64,000 bases of DNA from Diadema setosum (lineage: Eukaryota; Echinodermata; Echinoidea; Diadematoida; Diadematidae), in the NCBI RefSeq assembly GCF_964275005.1, contig NC_092701.1, positions 30,433,106 to 30,497,105 on the forward strand. Reading direction: 5' to 3'. Below are positions 43,067 to 54,800 of the stretch, piece after piece; within the stretch, counting starts at the first letter, position 1; each line of letters opens with the position of its first letter. The notes under the pieces were generated by a model that had not been told where the DNA came from, did no database searches, and worked only from the letters and a program-made list of their open reading frames with translations. The position numbers and the translations under genes were made by a program.

Positions 43067-44928
43067 GGGCCCTACCACAAACTACAGTTAGTTGATTCAG
43101 GTAATGGACTGTGTGCAGTTTTCATGTCAGCAACTGACTAGAGTTATTCGTTGATCTGCCCAAATACAATGCTGAAATTCAGTATAATCCAAATACTTAG
43201 CAGCGCCGGGCGGTCATGCGCTTTGTATCAATCAGGAGGATATAGGTAAATAATGGAAACGGTGAGGGGAATATCAAATGAGGTATCACGGGTATACGCG
43301 TCGAGTGTTATACATGCATGTTTATCGCCATTGAAACGATTCAATACCATATATATAGAAACATTCATCTTTTGTCAAATCTTACCCAAGGGGCTAAAAT
43401 TACCATTTTTCTCATTATACGAGAAATGAAAAATAAAAGAGGAAGAAAACAAATTAGTGATTTTGTTTAAAACTTGTGAAATCATAGTAAAAGACTAATA
43501 CAAGTTTACAAATAACACTGCATAATATAAGCTGGCGGTTATGATTTTAAACACCTGAAAATGGTTTCAATGCGCTCGAAAGAAATTTTAATATCCCTGA
43601 CATCATCAGGCTGTAAGGTTATAACGACAACGGTATTTCATCATTCATAAACAATGAGAGATGGAGAGGTGTAATAGAGAGAAATAGAGAGAGAGAGAAA
43701 AAAAAAAGAAGAAGAAAGAGAATCGTCATTGACGCGAAACTGATCGGTGTATGGGATGAATTCAACGACGGTTTAACGACCTCGCCCCTTTATGTGCACT
43801 CGCGAACAAACGCGTTGTCCATGAATCCACAACATTGTCTCCATGGTTACACGACGCTGTATCATGCATCTATAGTGATGTAAGTGCCTGTATAGATAAG
43901 GGTAATTTTGTTTAATGGATGAAGGAGAGAATTAAAAATACCCCGACTCTCTTTCGACCCTCGGACAGGACATTTCCGATGACTGCAAGTGCAGCTGTCG
44001 CGGACATGGAGCTTATTGTTAGCGCTGGTGTGCGTGTTGCTCACTTGTGATATATCGATATCAAACAGAAGGATACAAATGAATGATAGCATAATATCAT
44101 GCACGCTGAAACAGCATAGAGATACCTGCGGTGTAACTCTCCTCTTTATTTCATCATCTTTTTTTTTTGCATCAATGTAGTATAAATAAAAAAGAGCAAC
44201 ATCAACAACAGATAAGCAAGAAATAATTAGAATAATGATGTTGCTAACAATATGAAATAATGTTCATTTCGTTCGAAATTCAGTGTTTTTCACTAGTTAT
44301 GCATCCTGTAGAACGTCTACAACGAAAATTACTTTAATGGACATGTTCACCCAAATAGTGTGTATTGAGTATAATATTATTCAGGGCAGAATATTGTGTG
44401 CGATTATTTCCAGAGGATGTTAGATGAACTCATTGCAATGCGTTATCACTAATTTCGTAGATGTTGTTACCATGAAATTAAGGCATGCAGAAGTGCCGTG
44501 CACGTCGACGTCTAAAAACTGCATTCATCGGTATATCAGCCGTATTACTTCTTTTGCTTTAAGATTCCCGAAGAGCTGTACGGAATTACAAACTGTATAA
44601 AGACGATTCTCATACACATTTTTCTTTAAATCTCATTGCTTGCAGACTTTTTACGTAAAAATGTGCCTTGTAAAACAGAACAGTTCAATCTAAATCTTAG
44701 TATAATCTATACTGCTATACGTGAATATTTGTGCCTAGATGACTATAGATAATTTTGAATACACTCACACGTACAGAAAAGTGAGTAAATGAAAAAGCCA
44801 TCTTGGCCCAAAACACGTCATAATGACAACCTTTAAATTGCGTTTTTATAATTGCAGTTGTCTAAGATAAGGTGAACATTAGTTTATAGCGTCGCTTCTT
44901 CAGTAGATTCTTTTCTGGCTGTCGCAGG
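43067..44928. other. Unassigned DNA with A/G-rich simple sequence at 43674-43725
   Basis: No supported gene. A signal-peptide-like frame at 43989-44080 lacks an ATG (see rejected items). Confidence 0.4.
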
Positions 44929-45135
44929 AGGTTCCATGACATTTTCTCCGTCGACAATCGCTCCCATGAAGTATCTGCACGCTAAGACAAACATAAATTC
45001 CACTCACAAACATAACCCTAACCCTAATCCTAATCCTCACATCACACTAAACCTACACTAACCCTATTTAAACCCTAACTTCTTGGAGAAAATAAGATGG
45101 CGGAATAGTGTCGCAGGAGCAAATATCGTGTCGTG
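44929..45135. mobile_element. TIR element with degenerate telomere-like interior (copy B)
   Basis: The ends GGTTCCATGACATTTTCTCC and CAGGAGCAAATATCGTG belong to the same family as the element at 18991-19231. The interior reads AACCCTAACCCTAATCC. Confidence 0.76.
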
Positions 45136-45200
45136 AATATAAGTAGAGGGATATGCATTCAGGGATATTGATATTAATCTCACCTGTGCAATTGTTGAAA

Positions 45201-45224
45201 ATGATAATAATAATAATAATGATG

Positions 45225-45258
<34 letters not shown>

Positions 45259-45310
45259 TAATAATAATAATAATAATAATCATAATAGTAATGATAATAA
45301 TAATAATATT
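45201..45310. repeat. (AAT)n microsatellite
   Basis: An impure AAT/ATA run of about 110 bp. Confidence 0.93.
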
Positions 45311-48300
45311 AATAATTTGTATATGTATGTATATATTTATATATATATAAAGAGGCGGAAAGAGGGAGGGAGACAGCCTTATATAGGATATTTATAAAAC
45401 ACTACCTGACTGTGTTTTAGTAGTTACCAACTTCCAGAATAGCTAGTAGTTACTAGTACTCGTTAGTCTTTTTTTTTTTTCTGAGGAACCTTCATGCGTC
45501 CAAAGAGATTTACTCGTTTTCCTCTGTGTGTGTGTGTGTGTGTGTGTTTTACTGATCTTTACCTTATGATTGTGGTATGTATGTACAATATTTGTACTCA
45601 GAAAAAGGAAGACAATAAAGTTCAAGTTCGAATTCAAGATTACTTACTTAGCAACATGCATGTCACCATTTTTTACTCACCGTCAACATTTTTTCGACTT
45701 CTTCCGAACTTGCCTTTACTTCTCGATCCGCTAAGGCGAAGCGGAGCATTAGAATGTTGAAGAAATCACGTCACAGGATACGGTCTACGCAATCGTTCCA
45801 CTAGCTGCAAAACACTCGCCGATTTTTAAAATGTTGTAGGATGATGAAGGGACACGGACATCAGTTCATTTTTCTTGGTCAGTCTAAGCTTCATGGATAT
45901 AAGCAGAATGCCCCAGTTCTTCAGTCGTATCAAAGGCACGTGCAATAGAGCAAAAATCAATGATCTTCAGAGGGTCCTGTTCTGTGTCCGTTTCTCGTGA
46001 TCAGCAATGTTTGCAGAAACGTGAACTTGTATGTACGACTGTGGTTACTGGCAGGAATCTGTATTTTAATTTTCATTTACTTTCCATCAATACTGCATGC
46101 GTCTGGCGCTGGTGTTCCTTCCACGTTACTGGAAATCGGACGCTGGGTATAGGCCATCTGGAAGCGAACCGGACTCCTAAAACAAGCAAACTTTCAGCCA
46201 GTGTTTGCACAAGCGTGTAATGACACGACGTATATAATTCTCACACTGAACAATGAATGATTAGTTTCGAGAGGTATGGACGGAGGAATAGAATCCGAGG
46301 CGAGTTAAAACAGGCGAATCATATTTCAAAACAAAACAAGTCGATCGTCCAGGCACTGAACGTTCATATTATGGTACGTCTCAAAGCACGCTAGATCCTG
46401 GTTTGTGTATAGAGAAATTCGTATTATGATAATTTGGCCCAAAACATGCTTTTGACCCCGAATAACAGCAACGCAGACAACAAAGAAGACTGCCAGTATA
46501 ACATAGTTACACCGTTCCGTTCACCATTCTTTCCTCGGTTGTTAAAGGGGTCCTGCCTTCCTCATTCGTTGAGTGGTAGACAATATCTGTATCTCATTAT
46601 TGAAGAGGAAATTCATCCAAATTGGTATCGCTGTAAGCTACCAGTCGATTAGAATACTGCTCGCGAGTCGATGAACGGGCACGAATTTATCCATCCCACC
46701 AATACAAAGAATTGATTGATCGACTACAAATGATGCAGCGCACAGCCTTGGTAGCCAGCATCACCCGGTTGCCATGGTGACCACTTTCATTCACTCTCAG
46801 CCGAGTGCCTATAGACTTTCTATGGGCGGCATACCAACAACTAGCCGAAATGATATCTGCATTAATCCCTACGTGATGACAGTTATATGATTTGGTACAT
46901 CTGGTGGCGTTTCCCAAAGCTCCAAGATATTTAGCGCTGTTGTAGATGCTGATAGAATACTTGATAAAACATGCACTTTGTCTACTGTGAAGATAATGTT
47001 AGATTTCAGTCATTACAGCCTCTTAAAATATTGGTATGAAGATGTTTGGCACGTGATTTTTTTTTTTTTTTTGATACAAAGATATTTCGTTATTCAAGTA
47101 CCAACTAAATATGTCTCCTGTGGCATCCACACAATCCTTCAATCATGTTATGTGCTCAGATCTCAAAGAAAAAAATCAATGATCTTGACTTAAAAGAGTT
47201 AAATACGCAGAGTTAGTTTTGTTCTTGTTTTTTTTTTTTTATTTGATTGCTTGGCAACACTTAAACATACACGTTGTAATTATAATATAAAAGCACAGGT
47301 GACAAGGATATGATAAACGGTGGCTGTTTATGAGAAATGCAAGGAGGGAAAATGAAGACGAGAATTAAAAAAAAAAAATAACGGCAACATTATCGTTAGC
47401 TGGTTCCCATTCGGCACCGCAGCGTTTAGTCTCGTTATAACTTCACACAGGCCCTGAAAGTTCAGGGCTTTAAACTAGTATGCTCTTTTGTGTAAATTGG
47501 CGTTATTTTGGAGGTGTTTTGCACATAACGCTTGGCCCATGCATCAAAGAATAACTATAGCTTAATCAATTATTGGGAATAGTTTTACAGTATATCACCG
47601 TGCACTTGACTTTCGTCATAACAAACCTCCGGAATAACGAACCCTCGTAATAACGTTTTTTTCATTTTCAGATTAAGGAACATGAAGGTTGTATAGAGAA
47701 TTTGTGTGTTTTCAAAATAGAAACTTCAGAACCTTATTTCATTTCTGAATCAAGGTACCTTCGGAATAGGAAACACCTACCATTCTTACGCACGAAGAGG
47801 TCAGATGGAGCTACGGATTGACAAAAAAAAAAAAGGTTGCATGAAGGAAATCTCAAATGATTTTTATTGCACGTAAAGTAGCTAGAAGAAGCGATTCTTT
47901 GGTGTAAATACAGCACGTATAAATTCTTTGCGTATCAAACAAGTCGTTTATGAGGGTGCACATATTAAGTAAGTAGGCCTATACATTGTACCTCGTACAA
48001 TGGTTTGTGTGAGGGTGTATGTGTGGGAAGGATGGGGGGGGGGGATGGAAAGGAGGGGAGGGGAATACACTAGTCGATGGGTCTGTAATAGTTGACTCTA
48101 TCCTGATACAATGATGGTTGAAATTTATGTCTCTCGTCAAGCCCAGAGGTTCCGTCCGTACCTTCTCAGCAAGATTTTGTTTCCAATTTCCTCCGGAATG
48201 AGATTTGCCAAATTTTGTTACAATCAGATCATGGGTGACAAAGAGGAATTCAATTGCCAATATAAAACGAAGCCGGCTGCACAATGAATGATAGATATCA

Positions 48301-48986
48301 ATCAATTCAAGCCGTAATTCTGATTACATATCGGACTTTCACGTGATTACACTTTCAGTGTGTATCTCGTACACAGCAAGATGATGCGCTCAGGCCAATT
48401 TCCTACCACTTAGCATGCCGCCCTAGCTGCCCATCATTGCCACAGAAACGAAAAATGAAATATCTCTTTACCATGCGACTTACCCGTCTTACTTCAGATA
48501 CATAAAAATGTAGTAAAATCAAGATTTAAACAGCGGACGCAAAATTTTCATATGGTGAATTCGGAAATTTCATTTGGCTTCCTTGCCCAATGCCAGTCAT
48601 GTTTAGAGTAAACGCAATCCTTAGTATCATTCAAAGAATAATATAAACAAAGAATAATATGAAGGAAAATAATGGAAGATATTTGATTTGATTTGATACA
48701 TCTTACACATACAATGCATGTAAATGGTGTGTATATGGAATAGTCTTTTGTTTATGTCACATACATTATCAGTGGATCGTCATCAAAGCTTGACTGGGAT
48801 CGACGTCCAGTAGATAAGTTATACATCTATGTACATCTATGTACATAAACAACAATTATTGTATAATTCACTGTCAGTAATTTCCAAGCTTAGGGGATTA
48901 ATGTAAGGAGAGAGAAAGAAAGGTCTACATTGAGAGTAAAATCAAGAGAGGGTTTCTTTGCATCATGATATTTAAAAGGGTCTACA
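45311..48986. other. Unassigned intergenic DNA
   Basis: A short (GT)n run at 45526-45547 and homopolymer T/A tracts near 47060, 47230 and 47822. No open frame with recognisable domains or joining splice sites. Confidence 0.4.
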
Positions 48987-49180
48987 GGGCAATTACCCCC
49001 TGGGCAATTACCCCGGACCCTTCCCCTGTCCCTAATTCTAATCCTAATCCTGAAACTAATCCCAACCATAACCCAAACTCCTAACACTAAACCCAACCCT
49101 AGCCCTAATCTTAACTCTAACCTTACCACTAACCAGTATTTAGCCGGGGGGTAATTGCCGTCTGGGGGTAATTGCCCGGA
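48987..49180. mobile_element. TIR element with telomere-like interior, second family
   Basis: GGGCAATTACCCCC (twice) on the left faces GGGGGTAATTGCCC on the right. The interior is a degenerate CCCTAA-type repeat. Confidence 0.78.
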
Positions 49181-49187
49181 TACGTAT

Positions 49188-49530
49188 TTAAAGGGGATGG
49201 CTAGTAACCGATCAGTGGGAATGCTGGGGGATGATTGTTCCAATCCTTGTGGAATTCATTTAAGAGTACATTATATATCTACTGTTGTGTGAAAATCATT
49301 TGCTTCAGAACGGTCTCATATTCAAGTAATTTGCAGATTAATGCCCCGTCACTGACCAGGCACGCTAACCTGGAAACACTAAACTGCACATTACTTGAAT
49401 ATGAGACCATTCTGAAGCAAATAATTTTCACACAACAGTAGATATATAATGTACTCTTCAATGAATCCCACAAGGATTGGAACAATCATCCTCCAGCATT
49501 CCCACTAATTCCCACTGATCAGTTACTAGC
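49188..49530. mobile_element. Palindromic MITE, family 2 (copy 2)
   Basis: It starts TTAAAGGGGATGGCTAGTAA and ends CAGTTACTAGC without the terminal TTAA, so it is slightly truncated at the right. It abuts a telomere-like element on its left and a SINE on its right. Confidence 0.83.
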
Positions 49531-49544
49531 ATAGATATTGTGAG

Positions 49545-49662
49545 GGCGCTGTGGCATAGTAGATAAGACCCCTGACTCCCAATCGAAGGACCAGACTTTG
49601 AATCCTGCGTAGTGGTTCCTGTCCTCGCACAAGACCCACTATTATCATTATTATTATTGTTA

Positions 49663-49694
<32 letters not shown>

Positions 49695-49752
49695 TTCATT
49701 ATTTTCATTATTATTATAATCATTATTTTTATCATTATTATCATTATTAATT
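49545..49752 (+). mobile_element. tRNA-derived SINE with (ATT)n tail
   Basis: The head has an A-box-like TGTGGCATAGTAGATAAGAC and a B-box-like CTTTGAATCC. CCCCTGACTCCCAATCG matches the SINE near 24.2 kb. The body is short and an ATT-rich tail follows. Confidence 0.75.
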
Positions 49753-50764
49753 ACAAATTTATAATCCTGGTACATGGGTATCGTGGAAAGAGTTGTTACC
49801 ATGTCCACGAAATTTCTTTGTTCGCATAACAAATTAAACTTGTGAACCTTGGTAGTGCAGGCGAGAAGTAGGCATGGAATATATAAAAAGTGACATATTT
49901 CTTGAGCACGATTTTTTTTTTTGATCTTCCACAGATCATAGTTCCAATTTAACACGAGCCTCCGACAAAACTGCAGGAATGAATTTGAATAGACAGCCAC
50001 TAAAGACCAGAACATTACCCCTCAATACCGTACAAATTCACTTACATAGTTACCACACACTTCATGAAATTAGTGCGCGATGCTACTGAGATGTATATGT
50101 GCAGATGTGTATATTAGAATTTTCAAAGCATTTTTTTTTTTTTTTGGGGGGGGGGGTCTTTTTTGTCTTTACAAATAAATTTGGCTATTATAATGATTAT
50201 TTCTATCACTCATGCACAGATCATAGCTACGGTTTTACAACATCACTTATTCTTTCCCTTGTTTCAAGTGCCAAGGTGAAAAGACGAAAATATTTCTCGA
50301 ATTCCCCTCTTTTAAAAGGAATGTATATTAGCACTCGGTTATGAAAGTTTACGGTTGATGATAGTTTCGCGACAGAGGAGAATTTTCCATTAGTATATAA
50401 TGTACATAAAGATAACTATAAGCGAGTCTGCCTTCCATGCGTAATACTTGTGTGTGTGGGAGGGCTTCCCGCTTTCGCAGTATAAAATTTCATCAATAAA
50501 ACTTTACACAAGTTCATAGGTGTATGTGCATAGGTGAAATTACAGTTCAAGCTATGTCAAGCAAAATATTATTGATTGGACTTTGTATAATTTCATTGCT
50601 GATGTGTTTGTTTCGTTTTCAATGTTAATAGATAGCCTGTAATACTATTCAATCAAAGTACTTCAAAATACTTCTAGTTGGAATAAGTCTTTCATGATTG
50701 TGTCTGGGTGAGACGAATGATAAACTAAATAACAGATAACAAGGTCTTAAATGTGCCTTTTATG
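49753..50764. other. Unassigned DNA downstream of the possible minus-strand gene
   Basis: A T/G homopolymer junction at 50132-50157. No convincing minus-strand polyadenylation signal seen. Confidence 0.4.
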
Positions 50765-51296
50765 TTACATCAAACTACTGATTTGTCTAGCATCTATTTG
50801 TTTTCGGGCATTTTCCGTGCTCCTGTTGATCTCAGCCTGAGCTTCGCTTGAGTTGAACTTTAAGTTTTTATGCATGAGAGCATCGGAGATACACGGCTCA
50901 ATAAACATGATAGATAAGATAACGAGACGAATATTATATATCAGTACAGGCCTGGGCACTTCCTCTGCGTAAGATACTCTTCTGTATGAGTTATTGCACG
51001 AACTGCACGATCGAACTCTGAGCAAATAAAACAAACATTACCTTAGAACCTCTGATCATACAAACATGATTTTATAGACATGGTTGCAGAGGCCTGATTG
51101 AAACTTACTTTTCATGCACAACATCGGAATCACGTGTTTGCTTGGAAGTGCAGAGTTCTATCTCTTCGTCTTTATCATCGTGCGTAGAGAACATCCCTTG
51201 TATTAATTTGCAGAAATATTCTTTGGACCACAAAGGTAACTTGCTCTCATTTAATTCTGTGATACACATCATCTCAATAAATGTTTTCCATAGCAT
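50765..51296 (-). CDS. Possible two-exon gene, 146 residues, function unknown
   Basis: Not recognised. Exon a (51296-51109) starts MLWKTFIEMMCITELNESK and ends at a consensus gtaagt donor. Exon b (51017-50765) follows acceptor tttgctcag and ends SSLM before a stop. The reading phase matches across the 91-base intron, which is the main support. The N-terminal part looks helical and acidic. The C-terminal part contains a hydrophobic stretch (VLIYNIRLVILSIMFI) that could be membrane-embedded. It points away from the sulfotransferase, with about 420 bp between start codons, so a shared promoter region is conceivable. It could also be chance. Confidence 0.35.
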
Positions 51297-51714
51297 GCAT
51301 CTTTATTCCAATAGAATGTGATTATTTAAAGTCTGTTGAAAGAAATCAAAGGTAGGCACGAAGATATAAAGTTCGAATAGCTTTGGAAACACGCCTGTTA
51401 TTCTTGTCGATACTATAGCGGTACAGTCTCAACACAGCCTTTAGTTAATACCTTCCCCCTTGTATTTTTTCCCCTTAGATGTCAAATCGGGTTAACAGGC
51501 TCAGATAGTACCATGTAGATAAGCGTAATCTGTCAAAAGATTATTCATAAACTTGTCAATTTCACATGAACTAAACTGGTACCGTGGATACGCTGTGGTA
51601 ATATACATAAGAAGTAGAGTGAAACACTGTGTTCCGTGAGATACTTGACTCTCCTTTCCTAGGTTTTATTCATAACTTTCCCACATTAGGGAAGCCAATA
51701 CGTGTGTTCCAACG
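51297..51714. promoter_or_regulatory. Intergenic stretch between divergent starts; candidate bidirectional promoter
   Basis: These 418 bp separate the sulfotransferase ATG from the first ATG of the possible minus-strand gene. I see no TATA box. A plausible acceptor (tttcctag) at 51653-51660 suggests the sulfotransferase has an upstream untranslated exon, which would move its promoter elsewhere. Confidence 0.25.
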
Positions 51715-51871
51715 ATGGCTGAAGACGCTCGGAGTAAACCTGGGATTTTCTTTGATCATTGCTACAAAGGCATCTGGTACCCGAACATCGTTCTCGACTC
51801 CAGCATCGAAGCCCTTCGCTCATTTGAAGTTCGTAGCGACGACGTATGGGTTGTGACCTTCCCGAAATCAG
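51715..51871 (+). CDS. Sulfotransferase exon 1 (PAPS loop)
   Basis: It begins MAEDARSKPGIFFDHCYKG and ends within TFPKSG|T, the PAPS-binding loop that is split here by the intron. Donor gtaagt is consensus. Confidence 0.92.
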
Positions 51872-54800
51872 GTAAGTATATTCTGCTATTGAATTGATGC
51901 GCTGCATACTATTGATATCCCAAGCGGGTCATTTGCTGTGCAATGTGTTGTACAGCAGTATTTACAACATGTGAATGTCCAATGAGAACATTCTACAGTA
52001 TACATGTCCATACATATATTGGATTTTCTTGACAAAAAGAAAGAGAAGGTAATAAAGAAAGAAAAATGAGTAATGGTAAAAGTCAAATGTTTCCAAATAG
52101 TTTGCTTTGCATTGGTATTTCTCAATGAAATTGATTTCAAACACAACTGAATGTGAAAAAAATGTATTGAATCCAAGCAAAAAGCAATGTCAACACTGAT
52201 GTGTCACGTCCGAAACACTATTTTACTATAATACAAACATCTGTTGCTTTTCAAACCAGCAAGACTTTGTCTAACTGCAGAGAGATGATGTAAAAAGATA
52301 TCAAATATGAGTTGCATACTGAAGACAATACACTTATTTTGAAACTCTACTCCCCATTTTCACATCGTGGATGAGTTAATGAACAACACTCAGTTATCCC
52401 AATCCTAGGTTAATTTTAAGCATACTGTCACAAATGTATACACAAGTAGTTATGTACATGTATCAAGGCTGTATGCATGGTTGTTTTAATGTGTATGTAC
52501 ACAGGTGGACCAGAATAATGGAGAACATTCTATATGATATAGATATAGTACATACAGGCTGACCAGATCAGTGGAGAATTTTCTACGTGGTATACAATGT
52601 AGCTACAGTACATGTATGCATGTGACAGGAAATACATTATAGCTCACTCAATCTAGAATGATTTCACCCATTCCAGAAAATTCTGGGAAGTGCTTACATA
52701 TTTGGCTGAGTGAGGCACTGTCCCTGTAGCCCAATGTGATTGGTAGTTAATTTTGGCAATGATGTTATGCACATAGTTAGGCAGTGAGTCATCCAGGATT
52801 CCTGGAATTTGGACTTGCTAGTATGTTCAGATATGTGGCCCCAGGTTGGAGAAAATTACAGAATGTACTAGAAAGGGGTGAATGGATAGTATATAAGCTG
52901 GAGAAATTCTGCAGTAGGCAGAGTACCCAACACCTCTGCTCTGAGAGTTACGTCACTTCTGGCTCTGAAGCGACTTGTTATAGTCAGTCCTGTGTTACCT
53001 GCTAACCTGCTATACAAACTGTGTTTGTGGAGATAAGGCCTAAGAGACATTTTGCCTGCAGAGAATTAATTTGCCTACATTGGAGATAGACTCTATATTT
53101 TAATGTCAACGGACATTGTTACAGCAAAGCTGTGACGGGCTGGATTCCTCGCTGGACATTATAAAGTGAATCATCATTCAACGCCTCGACTGGACGTGGT
53201 CGTCATAACGTCTGGATTTTACACGTTTCGCTGTGAACATTATACCGTGGACATCTATCGTGGATTTTACCCCAGATTTATACTGTGGATTAATGCAACC
53301 TGCGCCTTTGGAGTTACGTCGGAGGAATCATTCATCTGTGCGTCAAGGATCATTCATCGGTGCATCGAACATCGTATCTGAACATTTTCAAAGGATTACT
53401 TGATAACTAAATATGTAAGTGATTCCATTACCGATTTGTAATTGTTTCTATTGATCATTATTGTACTGATGTGAAAACCGATTACGAGTCTGTACCCACA
53501 ATATCACTGTTAATAAACCGCCTGAACATTAGTTGATTGTTTCTTTTGTGCGATCATTCTCAGAGTGATTGTGGTCGTAACAAAATTGGGGGCTTGTCCG
53601 GGAAGTGAATTTAAAGCCAAAACGTAGAATTTGGAACGTTCCGGAACCTAGAATATTGGTACAGACAAAATACCACTGAGTTGATTGTTCAATTGTACAT
53701 TGTGTGTAATACATGTGACAATGTCAATCAGTACAATGGATGTTCAGGCATTTGTTCAGAGGACAGATTTGTCCCTCAAAAGATTTGCAAAGGTTACGCA
53801 AATGTGATTTGACTGCTATTGCACAGCATTTGAATTTAGATGTTCCACAAGGTGTAAGAAAGGCAGAGATTCTTGACTTAGTAGCTGGTCACATGGAGCT
53901 CAAAGAAGAAATTGACACTCCAGCTCAAGCTCAAATTTCAGATCAAACACGGCTTGAGCTTGCTAAATTGCAACTGAAGGAGAAAGAAATGGAAATGAAG
54001 GATAGGGAAAGGGCTAGAGAAGTGGAAATGAGAAAATCTGAAATGGAGCAACAAATGAAATTGCGTGAGATAGAATTGGCTCATGCACAGACTGTTGGAA
54101 ATCGTGAAAGGGCTCCCTCTGAATTTGATTTGGCCAAGAACATTCGATTGGTGCCAAAGTTTGAAGAAAACAGAGTCGATGCATATTTTGTGTCATTTGA
54201 GAAGGTGGCGGACAGTTTGAATTGGCCACAGGAATTTTGGCCCATGCTCCTTCAAAGTGTGTTTGTCGGCAAAGCAGCTGATGTGTACTCATCTCTCTCT
54301 GAAGAGCAATGACGTGACTATGCTACAGTCAAGAAAGCAGTGTTGAATGCTTATGAGTTGGTGCCAGAGGCTTACAGACATAAGTTCAGAAATTCGTACC
54401 GCAAACCAGGCCAGACACATGTTGAGTTTGCTCGTGAAAAAGAAATGATGTTTGATAGGTGGTACAGGTCCCTGAAAGTGGATCAGGATTTTGATAACCT
54501 ACGTGAGGTTGTTCTCTTAGAAGAATTCAAAAAGAGTGTTGCTTTCAGTTTGAGGTCGCATTTGGATGATCACAAAGTGACAAGTTTGCATAAAGCAGCC
54601 TTGATGGCTGATGAGTATGAGCTGACCCACAGAAATGACAACAAACCACCTTTGAGGAATTTCTCTGGAAATAAGAGAGACAAAAATCAGTCGAGCAATC
54701 CAAAGAATGCTGGTTCTGAAAAAGGCACGAGTTTTGAAACTTCATCGGCACCAAAGCCTCAATCTGACAAAGGGTCCAGTACAAGTGCAAATGTCATCAA

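Noticed and set aside
42637-43078. Tyr/Ile/Met/Cys-rich frames
   Set aside because: They read through the TACA/AAAT tail of a retroposon end.
43989-44180. Signal-peptide-like frame (QLSRTWSLLLALVCVLLTCD)
   Set aside because: There is no ATG in frame, an in-frame stop lies just upstream, and no joining splice sites were found.
49458-50015. 185-codon minus-strand frame with an Asn run
   Set aside because: It spans a SINE and its ATT tail; the Asn run is the tail.
52784-53381. Frames of 73 and 71 codons repeated at 57525-58122
   Set aside because: They lie in the two LTRs, so duplication reflects LTR identity and not a gene pair.
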